64,000 bases of DNA from Larkinella humicola (GCF_008727875.1 NZ_VTWS01000001.1:496001-560000), one strand, 5' to 3'. Shown: positions 25,743 to 35,756, counted from the stretch's first letter. Numbers and translations: made by a program. The notes: a model not told the origin generated them from the sequence alone.

Positions 25743-27527
25743 TTAACGGTTTTGTCGATCTAAAAAGGTTTCCTGAACCAGTTGTTTATACCGCTGAAAT
25801 TGTTCAGCGTTGACATACCGGTCCGTTTCAATTTCCAGCAATTTACCTCGATCACCCTTCGAAAAAAAATCAGCCAGGGCGGTTTTTAAATCATCATACG
25901 AGGATACGTTCGCATACGCCAGACCGGCCTCTTTGGCCGTATTTTCCGCCGAGAGCGGTTGGCTCGTTTCAAAATACGCACTGAGTTCCGGCTGTTTGGA
26001 CGGCCCGTCGATGATCCGGAAAATGTTGCCGCCGTGGTTGTTGAGCACAATAACGCGCAAATTGGCCGGAACCAGGTTGTTCCACAGGCCATTCCGGTCG
26101 TAAAAAAAGGCGACATCACCAATCAGGGCCGTCACGAGTTGATCCGTCGCCAAAGCCGCACCCACTGCCGTACTCAAACAACCGTCGATGCCGCTGGTGC
26201 CTCGATTGGCAAATACCTCCACCCGCTGATTTTCAGGTAATCCGCAGAAATTGGCGTAGCGCACCGGCATGCTATTGGCCACGTGAAGCTGGCTGTCCGC
26301 GGGTAGTTCATCCAGAATTCGCTGAATAACCGCCCATTCGTGAAAAACCGTCTCGTCGTTCAGGAATTGATTCAGCAGGCGCGTCGCTTTCCGATCCAGG
26401 GTTTGCCACTGTTCCTGAAAATTGTCGTCGGAATCTTCGTCATCATTACTCACAAACCGCTGGTAATCAATATCTGAAAACAGTTTCTCAAAAAAATCCG
26501 TCGGTTCATACGGGATCAGCCGCGTCAGCGACTGAAACGGATCGGCCAGGCGGTGGTGCGGCTGAATCTGCCAGTGTGCCCCGGGTTGGTGATTGCGCAG
26601 GAAGAGTTTGAGCTGTTTCGAAAGGAACGACTGGCCGCAGGTGATCAACAAATCCGGCACGAGGTCGTGTTTCAATTCGTCGTTGGCCGAACTCAAAAAA
26701 ATATCCTGCTGCGTAATGAACTCTCCATTGCGTGGCAGATTCGAAATCACATCGCCCACCACCGGAATCCGCCATTCTTCGCTGATCTTTTTCAGAATCG
26801 CCAGCAAGGCCGGATCGTGCGGCCCCTGTCCGACGGCAATCAGTTTCCGCTCGGCGGTTTCCCACTCCTCCTGCAACCGGTGCCAGGTTTCCGACGACAA
26901 AGCCGAAGCCGCCATCACCTGTTCAATCACCCGAACGGCTTGGTACTGAAAGGTTTCGTCCCCAACCGGATACAGCGGTTCGCGCAACGGAATGTTGATG
27001 TGTACCGGACCGCGCGGTTCCGCCCACGCCAGATCGACGGCTTCGTTCGTCGCCCGTTCGGCAAACCAGCGGGCATCGGGGTGGACAAAATCGGCGGGCA
27101 GTTCGAAGGCCTGTTTGACGTGTTTCCCAAAAATGTCGGTCTGGTAAATCGTTTGACCGTCCTGCTGGTGCGTCCATTCTTTGGGCCGGTCGGCGGTCAG
27201 GATCAACAGCGGTATTTCCTGAAAGTAGGCTTCGGCCACGGCGGGGGCCAGGTTATAGACCGCACTGCCGGATGTACAGACCAGAATCACCGGCTGACGA
27301 AGTTGCTGCGCCAGGCCCAGGGCAATAAAACCGGCGGAACGTTCGTCGGCCACGGCGCGGGTGGTCATTTCCGGATGACGCGCCAGGGCCAGGGTGATGG
27401 GTGCGCTGCGGGAACCGGGCGAAATGATGGCCTGCCGGATGCCCTTGCGAACACACAATTCAACGAGATTCAGTACGTGCTGATGAATAGCCACAACAAT
27501 CGAGGGGTTGGTAAAATGAGATCGCAA
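25743..27527 (-). CDS. menD: 2-succinyl-5-enolpyruvyl-6-hydroxy-3-cyclohexene-1-carboxylate synthase (SEPHCHC synthase)
   Basis: Thiamine-diphosphate enzyme that joins isochorismate and 2-oxoglutarate in menaquinone synthesis, in the cytoplasm. 594 residues, a little longer than E. coli MenD. The N-terminal domain has the MenD signature ISPGSRSAPITLALARHP; the C-terminal cofactor domain has GDVAFFYDRNGLWNN, the GD...NN thiamine-binding motif. An acidic insert (SNDDEDSDDNF) near 360 accounts for the extra length. No other men gene is in the window; rpoD lies upstream in the same direction, with a hairpin between them. Confidence 0.95.
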   Translation of the reverse strand: MRSHFTNPSIVVAIHQHVLNLVELCVRKGIRQAIISPGSRSAPITLALARHPEMTTRAVADERSAGFIALGLAQQLRQPVILVCTSGSAVYNLAPAVAEAYFQEIPLLILTADRPKEWTHQQDGQTIYQTDIFGKHVKQAFELPADFVHPDARWFAERATNEAVDLAWAEPRGPVHINIPLREPLYPVGDETFQYQAVRVIEQVMAASALSSETWHRLQEEWETAERKLIAVGQGPHDPALLAILKKISEEWRIPVVGDVISNLPRNGEFITQQDIFLSSANDELKHDLVPDLLITCGQSFLSKQLKLFLRNHQPGAHWQIQPHHRLADPFQSLTRLIPYEPTDFFEKLFSDIDYQRFVSNDDEDSDDNFQEQWQTLDRKATRLLNQFLNDETVFHEWAVIQRILDELPADSQLHVANSMPVRYANFCGLPENQRVEVFANRGTSGIDGCLSTAVGAALATDQLVTALIGDVAFFYDRNGLWNNLVPANLRVIVLNNHGGNIFRIIDGPSKQPELSAYFETSQPLSAENTAKEAGLAYANVSSYDDLKTALADFFSKGDRGKLLEIETDRYVNAEQFQRYKQLVQETFLDRQNR

Positions 27528-27573
27528 AAAAAAGCCGAGTCCGCAAAGTATCTCTGCATTCCCGGCTTTTTCT
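27526..27573 (-). terminator. Possible terminator between rpoD and menD
   Basis: AAAAAGCCG and CGGCTTTTT form a 9-bp stem with a 25-base loop, followed by a T-run on the minus strand. The long loop makes it moderately convincing. The menD start codon touches its edge. Confidence 0.45.
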
Positions 27574-27603
27574 TTACGATCTCGGCGTATTCTTACAATT
27601 CGT

Positions 27604-28467
27604 CTACCCCAAATACGTTTTCAACGCTTTGGAACGGGACGTATGCCGCAGACGGCGGATGGCTTTTTCCTTGATTTGCCGAACGCGCTCCCGGGTCAGG
27701 TTAAATTTCTCCCCGATTTCTTCGAGCGTCATGGCGTGTTCACCATTCAGACCGAAATAGAGCGTGATGACATCGGCTTCCCGTTGGGTCAGCGTCGACA
27801 GGGCGCGTTGTACTTCTTTCCGCAAGGAGTCGTTGATCAGTCCCGAATCCGGTTTGTCTTCGCCATCGTTTTCGAGTACGTCGAGCAAACTGTTTTCTTC
27901 GCCCTGCACAAACGGCGCATCCATGGACACGTGACGACCCGAAATTTTCAGGGTGTCGACCACTTCGGCCGCCGAAATCTCCAGCACGGCGGCCAGTTCT
28001 TCCGGTGACGGTTCGCGTTCGAATTTCTGCTCCAGGTCGGAGAACGTCTTGGAAATCTTGTTGAGCGATCCCACCCGGTTCAGCGGCAGACGAACAATCC
28101 GGGACTGTTCGGCCAATGCCTGCAGAATCGACTGGCGAATCCACCAAACGGCGTACGAGATAAATTTGAACCCCCGGGTTTCATCAAAACGCTGGGCGGC
28201 TTTGATCAGACCGAGGTTTCCCTCATTGATCAGGTCACCCAATGACAAACCCTGGTTTTGATACTGTTTTGCTACGGATACAACGAACCGGAGGTTGGCT
28301 TTGGTCAGCCGTTCCAGCGACAACTGGTCGCCTTCCCGGATTTTCTGGGCCAACTGAACTTCTTCGTCGGGCGTTAATAAATCCACTTTACCAATCTCCT
28401 GCAAATACTTATCAAGCGATTGGCTCTCGCGGTTGGTAATCTGTTTTGAAATCTTTAGCTGTCTCAT
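27604..28467 (-). CDS. rpoD: Primary sigma factor RpoD/SigA, short Bacteroidota form
   Basis: 287 residues, the compact housekeeping sigma of this phylum, lacking the long region 1.1 of proteobacterial sigma-70. Region 1.2 ([20 protein letters not shown]), region 2 with [22 protein letters not shown] and [10 protein letters not shown], region 3 and the region 4 helix-turn-helix [20 protein letters not shown] are all present. It directs core RNA polymerase to promoters of the TTG/TAnnTTTG type, consistent with those found in this window. The gene lies between pnp and menD. Confidence 0.96.
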   Translation of the reverse strand: MRQLKISKQITNRESQSLDKYLQEIGKVDLLTPDEEVQLAQKIREGDQLSLERLTKANLRFVVSVAKQYQNQGLSLGDLINEGNLGLIKAAQRFDETRGFKFISYAVWWIRQSILQALAEQSRIVRLPLNRVGSLNKISKTFSDLEQKFEREPSPEELAAVLEISAAEVVDTLKISGRHVSMDAPFVQGEENSLLDVLENDGEDKPDSGLINDSLRKEVQRALSTLTQREADVITLYFGLNGEHAMTLEEIGEKFNLTRERVRQIKEKAIRRLRHTSRSKALKTYLG

Positions 28468-28585
28468 GTACGGAATACTGCCTTCCGGCAGTCCGGTTTT
28501 AATACTACTTCATCGGCTGACCGCCTACGCAAGTCCAATTGGTAACGAAATCATAAACTGATTCTGTACACTGAAATGTAACAAA

Positions 28586-30727
28586 TCAGGCTGGATTTTT
28601 GTTCACGGGCCTGGGCAGTAGTATTTTCCGCGAGAGACGGTATTTTCCGGTTTTTTTGTCGACTTCAATCAACTTCACCCGTACCTCTTCACCCACTTCG
28701 AGTACGCCATCCATGGTTTCCAGACGATCCCACTTGATCTCGGAAATGTGCAATAACCCATCTTTGCCCGGCAGGAATTCAACGAACGCGCCGAACGGCA
28801 TGATGGTTTTTACTTTTCCATCATAAATCTCGCCCACTTCCGGAACGGTGACGATGCCCCGAATCCGGGAAACCGCTTTGTCCATGCCGACCTGGTTGGT
28901 CGAGAAGATGTTAACATACCCGGCATTGTCTTTTTCTTCGATGACAATCGTCGTACCGGATTCTTTCTGAATTTCCTGTACCACTTTACCGCCTGGCCCG
29001 ATTACGGCACCAATAAACTCGCGGTCGATCTTGATGGTAATCGCGCGCGGAGCGTGGGGTTTCAGTTCCGGACGTGGCGCCGTCAACGACTTGTTCATTT
29101 CGCCCAGAATGTGCAGACGACCGGCTTTGGCCTGATGCAGAGCTTCCGTCAGTACTTCATACGACAAACCGTCGACTTTAATATCCATCTGGCAGGCGGT
29201 AATACCGGCTTCGGTACCCGTTACCTTGAAGTCCATATCACCCAGGTGATCTTCGTCGCCCAGGATGTCGGACAAAACGGCGTATTTACCAGCATTGTCC
29301 GTGATCAATCCCATCGCAATCCCGGCCACCGGAGCTTTGATTTTCACCCCGGCATCCATCAGCGCCAGCGTTCCGGCACACACCGTGGCCATCGATGACG
29401 AACCGTTCGATTCCAGAATGTCGGAAACGATCCGGATTGTATACGGATTGTCGGCTTCGGGAGGCAATACTTTCTTCAACGCGCGGTGCGCCAGGTTTCC
29501 GTGACCGATTTCCCGGCGACCGGCACCCCGGTTCGGTTTCACTTCACCCGTCGAGAAGCCCGGGAAGTTGTAATGCAACAGGAATTTGGAATAACCTTGC
29601 AGCATGGCCTGATCGACGATCTGCTCGTCCATTTTCGTACCGAGCGTCACCGTGGTCAGCGACTGGGTTTCACCGCGGGTGAACACCGCTGAACCGTGGG
29701 CCGAAGGCAGGTAATCGACTTCGGTCGTGATCTGGCGGATTTCGTCCAGCTTCCGTCCGTCCAGGCGATAGCGCTCATCGAGCACCAACCGGCGGGAGGC
29801 TTCCCACTGGACATCGTGAAAATAGGTTTTCGCCAGTGACAGTTTAAAGCCATCGACGTCGCCATCCGGGAAAAGAATATTCTTGAATTCGTCGAAAACC
29901 GCTTTGAACGATTCGCTGCGAACTTTCTTATTTTTATTTGCCTGCAGGGCCACCGCATACACTTTGTCGTAGCACTGCTGGTGTACCAACTGACGGAGTT
30001 CTTCGTCGTGCGTTTCGTGGCTGTAGACCCGCTTCTCCTGTTTGCCAACGGCGGCTTCCAGTTCTTTCTGAGCGGCACACTGCAACTTGATGACTTCGTG
30101 AGCGGCTTTGATGGCCTCGACCACTTCTTCTTCCGAACACTCGTTCATCTGGCCTTCGACCATACAAACGTCTTTCGCCGTAGCGGCCACGATCAGGTCG
30201 AGCGTTGCCCGTTCCAGATCGGAGGTTTTGGGGTTAATCTGATAAGCGCCGTCGATTTTAGCCACCCGCACTTCGGAAATCGGCCCGTTGAAGGGAATGT
30301 CCGAAACCGCCAGGGCGGACGATGCCGCCAAAGCCGCCAGGGCATCCGGCAGAACTTCGGCATCCGCCGAAATCAACGTGATCATGACCTGGGTGTCGGC
30401 ATGATAATCTTCGGGGAAGATGGGGCGCAGGGCGCGGTCAACCAGGCGGCTGATCAATACTTCGTGATCGCCCAACCGGCCTTCCCGGCGCTGAAAACTA
30501 CCCGGAATGCGGCCGGAAGCCGCGAATTTTTCCTGGTAATCAACGGAAAGGGGCAGAAAATCTGCGCCTTCTTTTCCTTCTTTATTCGAGACCACTGTTG
30601 CCAGCAACATGGTATCGCCCAACCGAACGACTACGGCACCATCGGCCTGACGGGCCAGTTTGCCCGTTTCGATGGTGATGGTACGTCCGTCTGGAAGGTT
30701 AATGGATTGCGTGATGATTTGTGACAT
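28586..30727 (-). CDS. pnp: Polyribonucleotide nucleotidyltransferase (PNPase)
   Basis: Phosphorolytic 3'-5' exoribonuclease of mRNA turnover, working as a trimer. 713 residues: two RNase PH domains (about 10-230 and 320-550) with [16 protein letters not shown] and [16 protein letters not shown], a KH domain with the GPGG loop (about 560-620), and an S1 domain (about 630-700, starting [17 protein letters not shown]). It follows rpsO in the same direction, the classical rpsO-pnp order also found in E. coli, with a hairpin in the 200-bp gap. Confidence 0.98.
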   Translation of the reverse strand: MSQIITQSINLPDGRTITIETGKLARQADGAVVVRLGDTMLLATVVSNKEGKEGADFLPLSVDYQEKFAASGRIPGSFQRREGRLGDHEVLISRLVDRALRPIFPEDYHADTQVMITLISADAEVLPDALAALAASSALAVSDIPFNGPISEVRVAKIDGAYQINPKTSDLERATLDLIVAATAKDVCMVEGQMNECSEEEVVEAIKAAHEVIKLQCAAQKELEAAVGKQEKRVYSHETHDEELRQLVHQQCYDKVYAVALQANKNKKVRSESFKAVFDEFKNILFPDGDVDGFKLSLAKTYFHDVQWEASRRLVLDERYRLDGRKLDEIRQITTEVDYLPSAHGSAVFTRGETQSLTTVTLGTKMDEQIVDQAMLQGYSKFLLHYNFPGFSTGEVKPNRGAGRREIGHGNLAHRALKKVLPPEADNPYTIRIVSDILESNGSSSMATVCAGTLALMDAGVKIKAPVAGIAMGLITDNAGKYAVLSDILGDEDHLGDMDFKVTGTEAGITACQMDIKVDGLSYEVLTEALHQAKAGRLHILGEMNKSLTAPRPELKPHAPRAITIKIDREFIGAVIGPGGKVVQEIQKESGTTIVIEEKDNAGYVNIFSTNQVGMDKAVSRIRGIVTVPEVGEIYDGKVKTIMPFGAFVEFLPGKDGLLHISEIKWDRLETMDGVLEVGEEVRVKLIEVDKKTGKYRLSRKILLPRPVNKNPA

Positions 30728-30884
30728 ACTTTAAGGAATAATACACACGACTGCCGCTTTATAAACCGATTGTTTCTACTGAAAGACCGCAACTATACTA
30801 AACTTACTCGCAGACCGCTTCGTCGGACCATCCGAACGTAAAAAAATCTAAAAAACAGCGTAAATAGGAAACGTAAAACATGAA

Positions 30885-30915
30885 ATCAGGGAACCGGTTT
30901 GAGGGGTTCCCTGAT
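30885..30915 (-). terminator. Hairpin between rpsO and pnp
   Basis: A perfect 11-bp stem, ATCAGGGAACC with its complement and a nine-base loop, 13 bp after the rpsO stop. The following T-run is interrupted, so it could be a terminator or an RNA processing site. Confidence 0.55.
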
Positions 30916-30927
30916 GCAAAGAAGGAA

Positions 30928-31203
30928 TTACTTCCGGAGACCTAATTCGACAATGATGGCCCGGTAACGACTAATATCTTTTTTAATCAGATAATCCAGC
31001 AACCGACGGCGCTTTCCTACCAGTTTCAGCAGGCCAAGCCGGGTGCCATAATCGTGTTTGTGCTTTTTCAGATGCTCTGTCAGGTGGTTAATCCGGAATG
31101 TGAACAGTGCAATCTGAGATTCAGCCGACCCAGAGTCTTCCGCAGTTCTGTTGAACCCCTGAGCAGCAAAGATTTCTTGCTTTTTCTCGGTATTTAAATA
31201 CAT
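30928..31203 (-). CDS. rpsO: 30S ribosomal protein S15
   Basis: 91 residues, the usual S15 length. Binds 16S rRNA in the central domain early in 30S assembly. The signature stretch [26 protein letters not shown] is followed by [22 protein letters not shown], all highly conserved. Monocistronic or co-transcribed with pnp downstream, with a TAnnTTTG box upstream. Confidence 0.98.
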   Translation of the reverse strand: MYLNTEKKQEIFAAQGFNRTAEDSGSAESQIALFTFRINHLTEHLKKHKHDYGTRLGLLKLVGKRRRLLDYLIKKDISRYRAIIVELGLRK

Positions 31204-31243
31204 CGTCAGATAGCTAATAGTAATGAAAAAAATGAATGAAACG

Positions 31244-31251
31244 CAAAAGTA
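31244..31251 (-). promoter_or_regulatory. -7 box of the rpsO promoter
   Basis: Minus-strand TACTTTTG, perfect TAnnTTTG, giving a predicted leader of about 35 nt before rpsO. The -33 element is not evident. Confidence 0.45.
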
Positions 31252-31293
31252 CGACTTTATTTCTTATCTGAAGGAAAACCGGCGCAGAATATT

Positions 31294-32811
31294 TCAGGCC
31301 ACCCGGGTTTCCCGACGGCTCGTGCGCCAGTTGAGATACCGCTTTTTCAGCCGCTCAAAGGCGATGACGTAGACATCTTTGTCAAACAGCCGGGAATCGT
31401 TTCGGGCCTGTTTCATGAGGTATAGTCCGACCGGTAGCAAAATCGCATTCGCCATCCAGGCCCCGGCCGGTACCCAGATCAACCCGTCTTTAGCGTATTT
31501 ATCCCCCGTCAGGGTCAACACATACAGCAGAATGAAAAAGATTATCGACACCAGCACCGGAATCCCAAACCCGCCTTTCTTAATAATCGCTCCCAGCGGG
31601 GCGCCAATCAAAAACATGATGAAACACGAAATGGCCTGGGTGAACTTGTGGTGGCTCTCAAGTTCATACCGGTTGACGGTTTTGCCTTTCTCTTTCAGAT
31701 AGGTCTGGTTGGATTCGGCGTAGGAAAGCATGTTGCGGGCCTGCGACAGGGCCATTTCGTTGGTTTCGCCCTGAATTCGGGCCTCCACGGGTCGCGCCAG
31801 CAGCGAATCGATCCACTTGCCGGCCTTCACCGCGGGCGGCACCGGCGTGTTGGGGTTGGTAACGATGACGGGTTGCGGCTGCTTGAACTGGTAACTGTAG
31901 TATTGCCGGGAAGTCGTCGCCGTGCCAGCCAGACTGGCCTTCAGTTCCTTCTTCAAGGAATCGGTCAGCGTGGCCAGCTCCGACAGATTTTTCATGTACT
32001 CGTGGTATTCGAACTGCTGTTCGTCCGTCCGTTTCAACCCGTACGAATCCAGGCTGATCCGCAGTTTATAGTGCTGAAAACCGTTCCGCAGAAACTTGGC
32101 CAGTTGATTGGGCGAACCGTTGCTGGCGTAGGACACGCTACTGGTGTTATCCGTGTATTCGGTGTAGTCGTTGCCGTTATATAGCTCAAAAATCAGGTAT
32201 TGCTTGTCGGGCGTGGTGAACATACGCCCCGAATCCGCCAGAATAATTTCGCGGTTTCCGGTTTCCATGCCGTTTTCCTGGTGTTTGTAAATCACCATGC
32301 CGCGCAGCGTTTCGCCGTCTTTTTTATCCGCTTTGATGCTGTAACCGGGCAAATCGTTGTAAAAAATCCCTTCTTTGATGCTCAGCGTGGCCTTCGACGA
32401 TTTGATATCCCACAGCAAACTGTAGCCTTTGAGGTTCGCCCAGGGCGCGACTTTGTTGTTGAACCAGAACGAGAAAATAGCAATGCCGGTGGCGACGATC
32501 AGCAGGGGGCGCATGGCCCGGGTCAGGGAAATGCCGGCGCTTTTCAAAGCCGTCAGTTCAAAAAATTCACCGAGGTTCCCGTAGGTCATCAGGGACGATA
32601 GCAGTACCGCCAGTGGAAGGGCAATGGGAATGGTAATGAGGCTGAAATAGAAGAGGATCTTGGCAAAAACCTGCAATTCAACGTCTTTCGATACAAACTG
32701 GTCGATGTAAAACATCATCAGACGCATCAGAAAGATAAACACGACTACACAAAGCGTCAATACGAACGGGCCCCAAAATGACTTCAGTATGAGCTTGTCA
32801 ATTTTTTTCAT
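31294..32811 (-). CDS. LptF/LptG family permease (YjgP/YjgQ)
   Basis: Inner-membrane permease of the Lpt system, which extracts lipopolysaccharide and passes it to the periplasmic bridge. 505 residues from the ATG that gives MKKIDKLILKSFWGPF; a TTG two codons upstream is in frame. Three N-terminal and three C-terminal membrane helices flank a large periplasmic domain (about 140-390) that carries an unusually long Thr/Pro/Ala-rich insert. One such gene per window is normal; whether it is LptF or LptG cannot be told. It begins 6 bp after the START-like gene. Confidence 0.9.
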   Translation of the reverse strand: MKKIDKLILKSFWGPFVLTLCVVVFIFLMRLMMFYIDQFVSKDVELQVFAKILFYFSLITIPIALPLAVLLSSLMTYGNLGEFFELTALKSAGISLTRAMRPLLIVATGIAIFSFWFNNKVAPWANLKGYSLLWDIKSSKATLSIKEGIFYNDLPGYSIKADKKDGETLRGMVIYKHQENGMETGNREIILADSGRMFTTPDKQYLIFELYNGNDYTEYTDNTSSVSYASNGSPNQLAKFLRNGFQHYKLRISLDSYGLKRTDEQQFEYHEYMKNLSELATLTDSLKKELKASLAGTATTSRQYYSYQFKQPQPVIVTNPNTPVPPAVKAGKWIDSLLARPVEARIQGETNEMALSQARNMLSYAESNQTYLKEKGKTVNRYELESHHKFTQAISCFIMFLIGAPLGAIIKKGGFGIPVLVSIIFFILLYVLTLTGDKYAKDGLIWVPAGAWMANAILLPVGLYLMKQARNDSRLFDKDVYVIAFERLKKRYLNWRTSRRETRVA

Positions 32812-32817
32812 TGGCAA

Positions 32818-33213
32818 TCAACTTCCCACGATTTCTTTTAACTTATCGATTAAACTGTTCCAAAGGGATTTAAGTTCGTCGGGGTCGGTGTTGGAAGAGT
32901 AGTCGGTGATGCGTAAAAAAGTAGACTGGGTCAGTTCACTGACATCGACCCGGAAGTCGATGTAGGTATGTTCGTCGGTTGCGGTGCCGTTGCCGTTCAA
33001 AAACTCGAATCGGACGCTTTTATTTTGCCGCATGGAAACCTGTTTGGCAGGATGGCTCTCGTTGTCCCAGTAAAAATCAAACTGATGATCCGGCCGGACG
33101 TTCACTTTCGATGCAAACCACTGAGAGAGGCCCGAAGCCGTACTGATATAGGGAAAAAGGACCTTTGGAGATGCCCGCAGCTCGTATTCCGCAATAAATT
33201 TATAGTTTTCCAT
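32818..33213 (-). CDS. START-like (SRPBCC) domain protein
   Basis: 131 residues from the start MENYKFIAEYELRASP; an in-frame upstream ATG adds ten residues lying in the 5' leader. Helix-grip fold with the typical SPKVLFPYISTASGLSQWFA opening and a C-terminal amphipathic helix. Members in Bacteroidota are short cytoplasmic proteins of unknown ligand. The tight spacing to the LptF/LptG gene implies one transcript. A consensus promoter lies 28 bp upstream of the ATG. Confidence 0.82.
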   Translation of the reverse strand: MENYKFIAEYELRASPKVLFPYISTASGLSQWFASKVNVRPDHQFDFYWDNESHPAKQVSMRQNKSVRFEFLNGNGTATDEHTYIDFRVDVSELTQSTFLRITDYSSNTDPDELKSLWNSLIDKLKEIVGS

Positions 33214-33240
33214 ATCAGTGATTTTTAATAGGTAATGTGG

Positions 33241-33273
33241 CAAAGTTAGCAGAATTTTAACACGAGACTCAAA
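33241..33273 (-). promoter_or_regulatory. Promoter of the START-like / lptFG operon
   Basis: Minus-strand TTTG (33273-33270), 21 bp, TAACTTTG (33248-33241). It runs back-to-back with the tRNA-Met promoter. Confidence 0.55.
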
Positions 33274-33280
33274 AAGGTTT

Positions 33281-33311
33281 GTTGGAGTAGATGTTTTTTT
33301 TCTTACTTTTG
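33281..33311 (+). promoter_or_regulatory. Promoter of tRNA-Met
   Basis: TTG (33282-33284), 19 bp, TACTTTTG (33304-33311), a close match to the consensus. The predicted transcript starts about 9 nt before the mature tRNA. Confidence 0.65.
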
Positions 33312-33326
33312 TGGCACGAAAAATCT

Positions 33327-33400
33327 GGCGGGGTAGCTCAGTTGGTTAGAGCACAGGATTCATAACCCTGAGGTCACGAGTTCAACTCTCGTCCCCGCTA
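33327..33400 (+). tRNA. tRNA-Met (CAT anticodon)
   Basis: 74-nt cloverleaf. The acceptor GGCGGGG pairs with CCCCGCT (one G·T pair), discriminator A, D-arm GCTC...GAGC, anticodon loop TTCATAA, T-arm ACGAGTTCAACTCTCGT. CCA is not encoded. CAT could be elongator Met, initiator Met or lysidine-modified Ile2; the weak G1-T72 pair and lack of a GGG/CCC anticodon stem argue against an initiator. The A31/C39 position in the anticodon stem is mismatched. Confidence 0.93.
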
Positions 33401-33408
33401 CGACAAGC

Positions 33409-33434
33409 AAAACCGCCCGATCAGGCGGTTTTTT
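33409..33434 (+). terminator. Terminator of tRNA-Met
   Basis: AAAACCGCC and GGCGGTTTT with a six-base loop, followed by further T, starting eight bases after the tRNA. Confidence 0.8.
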
Positions 33435-33446
33435 GCGTTTTTGCTC

Positions 33447-33547
33447 CCTCGGTTTTGCCCCCCCCCCTGAAGGGGGCTTCTAGATCCGGTTTTTGTTAGC
33501 CCGGCACCGGCCGCCCGGCCTTCAGGGGGTTGGGGGCAAAGCCGAGG
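33447..33547. repeat. Long inverted repeat with G/C-rich arms
   Basis: The left arm starts CCTCGGTTTTGCCCCC and includes CCTGAAGG; the right arm includes CCTTCAGGGGG and ends GGGGGCAAAGCCGAGG. Arms are about 27 bp with a few mismatches and a gap. It fills the convergent space between tRNA-Met and holA. Confidence 0.6.
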
Positions 33548-33559
33548 CTGGGCGGAAGG

Positions 33560-34579
33560 TCAATGCAGAATCTCGTAGACCAATTGCTTCAAAATAGCGC
33601 CTTCGTTCAGGGATGGCGCGTCGATGCCTTTCGACAAGGCATCGGCCTGCCGGATGGAGTGGATGATCCCGGCGACTTTCCACAGCGGGTAGGCCCGGGC
33701 CGTTTGCAGGTAATCCTTCACAAAAAAAGTGTGAACGCCCAATAAGGTCGATAAGGTTTTTTCGGATTGGTCGCGGGAGGCCTGTACCATCAACACCTTC
33801 GTAAAAAACTGGTACAGAATGATCAGCATCGGCGGCAACGGATTGTCTTTCGGATTCCGGCCGAAATAATCGGCAATCCGGTTGGCTTTCAGCACATCCC
33901 GCAATGTGAGGGCTTTTTGCAGTTCAAAGACGTTGTATTCCTTGCTGATGCCGACGAGCCGCTCCACCGTGTCGGCGCTGATTTCTTCGCCGACTTTCAG
34001 GTTGATCATGATTTTGTCGATTTCACTGGCCAGCCGTTTCAGGTCGTTGCCAATGTAATCGAACAGCATCTGGATGGCCTTCAGGCTGATTTTTACGTTC
34101 TGCTGGCGGCAATAGTCTCCAATCCAGTCCGGCACTTTGTTGTCGTACAGTTTTTTGGAATTCAGCAGAACGCCTTTCTGGCCGATGGCTTTGGCGAGGG
34201 CCTTGCGTTCGTCGTAGGGGCCGGTATGGCACAAAACCAGGATCGTGGAAGCCAGCGGTGCTTTGGCGTAGTCTTCCAGCAACGACTGGCTGGCTTTTTC
34301 ATTCAAACCGCCCATCTGCTGGGCTTCTTTCACCAGCACCAACTGCCGGTCGGCCATGAACGGATAGCGCCGGGCCAGGTTGATCACCGCTCCCACCTGG
34401 GTGTCTTTGCCGAAAACCGTAAACTGATTGAAGCCCTTTTCGTGCTCGGGAACCGCTACTTTTTCGATTTCATCCGCAATCAGATCCACGAAATACGTTT
34501 CGTCACCGTGCAGCAAATACAGGGGAGCAAAGTTCTTCTTCCGAACGTCTTTCAGAATCTGGTCAATAGCCGGGGTCAT
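33560..34579 (-). CDS. holA: DNA polymerase III subunit delta
   Basis: The clamp-loader subunit that opens the beta sliding clamp. 339 residues. The N-terminal RecA-like domain opens with LYLLHGDETYFVDLIADEIEK, and the helical C-terminal collar domain includes LKRLASEIDKIMINL. No Walker A motif, as expected for delta. It is the last gene of a leftward run with dCMP deaminase and acpH, starting 41 bp after acpH ends. Confidence 0.93.
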   Translation of the reverse strand: MTPAIDQILKDVRKKNFAPLYLLHGDETYFVDLIADEIEKVAVPEHEKGFNQFTVFGKDTQVGAVINLARRYPFMADRQLVLVKEAQQMGGLNEKASQSLLEDYAKAPLASTILVLCHTGPYDERKALAKAIGQKGVLLNSKKLYDNKVPDWIGDYCRQQNVKISLKAIQMLFDYIGNDLKRLASEIDKIMINLKVGEEISADTVERLVGISKEYNVFELQKALTLRDVLKANRIADYFGRNPKDNPLPPMLIILYQFFTKVLMVQASRDQSEKTLSTLLGVHTFFVKDYLQTARAYPLWKVAGIIHSIRQADALSKGIDAPSLNEGAILKQLVYEILH

Positions 34580-34620
34580 AACGGTGTACTATATACGTAA
34601 TAAAACAAGAAAGGAAACGA

Positions 34621-35226
34621 TCACAAAACCGGCGGGTTCATCCCCTGAAAATCACGCACATGCTGTTGCAGTTCAGGGAAAAACCGGTGGAAGTATTCCT
34701 CAAAACTAGCGTAATTATCGTTCAAATCTTCAATGGCAGTATCCAGATTCGACGGAAATGCCGTACGCCGGGCCATTCCTTTCAGGCTGCGGTCGATGCC
34801 TTCCAGAAACTGGTAATTCGTCAGCCAGTCATGCTGCATCATGTAACCGGCCATGCGCCAGGCGGCATCGGGCAGTTGAGTCCGGTGATTTTTCAGAAAC
34901 TGGTAGAAGGCCGGCACAAATTCGGTTAGCGGGCGGCCGGAAATTTGCGTGAAGTGAATCGCCAGAAAATGATCCAGAAACACATCGATGGCTGCTCCGG
35001 CGTATTTGTGGCAGCGGGGCCGAACCAGAATCCGCATTTCCTCCACCAGGGGATGATGATCGGTAAACTGATCGATCTGGCGGTGGAGCCAGATGCCGCG
35101 CTGCACCGCCACCGATAACCCATGCCGGGGATGACCGGGATTTCCCTTGATGAAGTCCGCGATAAAATTGCCGATCAACAGCCCCTCATCATCACCGGAA
35201 AGGTACGCATGTGCTAATATATTCAT
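34621..35226 (-). CDS. acpH: Acyl carrier protein phosphodiesterase
   Basis: Hydrolyses the phosphopantetheine arm from holo-ACP; belongs to the HD-related AcpH family. 201 residues, close to E. coli AcpH. The conserved MNILAHAYLSGDDEGLLIGNF start and the GIWLHRQIDQFTDHHP stretch with metal-binding His and Asp residues are clear. It begins 12 bp after the dCMP deaminase stop, so the two are co-transcribed. Confidence 0.9.
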   Translation of the reverse strand: MNILAHAYLSGDDEGLLIGNFIADFIKGNPGHPRHGLSVAVQRGIWLHRQIDQFTDHHPLVEEMRILVRPRCHKYAGAAIDVFLDHFLAIHFTQISGRPLTEFVPAFYQFLKNHRTQLPDAAWRMAGYMMQHDWLTNYQFLEGIDRSLKGMARRTAFPSNLDTAIEDLNDNYASFEEYFHRFFPELQQHVRDFQGMNPPVL

Positions 35227-35238
35227 CGATCAGACCGC

Positions 35239-35739
35239 CTACAGATGGGGGTCGCCCTGCGCAAGCACAGTTTCAAACCCCGCCGTGGGCTGGTATTGGA
35301 CGGTTTCTACACCGAATTTACGCAAAAACTCGACACCCTCGTCGGTCGGAATGCCTTTGTACTGCGCGTAGGAATGCAGAAAAACCACCTTGGCAATTTT
35401 CATACTAAAGATAATCCGTGCACAGGCGATGCAGGGCGACAGCGTTACGTAGATGGTTGCGCCTTCGATCACCGCGCCGTTTTTGGCCGCGTACAGAATC
35501 GCATTTTGCTCGGCATGAAGCGCCAGGGAGCAACTTCCTTTGGAGTCACGCGGACAACCCACCTCCGGAAATTCTTCGTCGCAATTGTGCGTCCCCGACG
35601 GTGGACCGTTGTAGCCAATGGAAATAATCCGGGTCTCTTTCGTCAACACCGCGCCCACCTGCGCTTTGATGCAGTGCGACCGCTTCGAAAGATTGACGGC
35701 CAGTTCCATGAAAATATCGTCAAACCGGGGCTTGCTCAT
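35239..35739 (-). CDS. Deoxycytidylate (dCMP) deaminase family protein
   Basis: Zinc-dependent deaminase turning dCMP into dUMP for thymidylate synthesis; also similar to ComEB. 166 residues from the start MSKPRFDDIFMELA; an upstream in-frame ATG lies in repeat DNA and is unlikely. The zinc site is His-Ala-Glu in LALHAEQNAIL and Pro-Cys-Ile-Ala-Cys in TLSPCIACARI; a CXXC-like pair of Cys in the preceding loop (CDEEFPEVGC) is typical of dCMP deaminases. First gene of the dcd-acpH-holA run. Confidence 0.92.
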   Translation of the reverse strand: MSKPRFDDIFMELAVNLSKRSHCIKAQVGAVLTKETRIISIGYNGPPSGTHNCDEEFPEVGCPRDSKGSCSLALHAEQNAILYAAKNGAVIEGATIYVTLSPCIACARIIFSMKIAKVVFLHSYAQYKGIPTDEGVEFLRKFGVETVQYQPTAGFETVLAQGDPHL

Positions 35740-35756
35740 CCATCTCAGGTTATGGT

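Noticed and set aside
26553-27674. 373-codon plus-strand frame opposite menD
   Set aside because: Antisense shadow; menD carries all its family motifs on the minus strand.
33327-33550. Integration site for a mobile element at tRNA-Met
   Set aside because: No integrase, no duplicated tRNA 3' end and no foreign genes follow; the tRNA is followed by its terminator and an inverted repeat.
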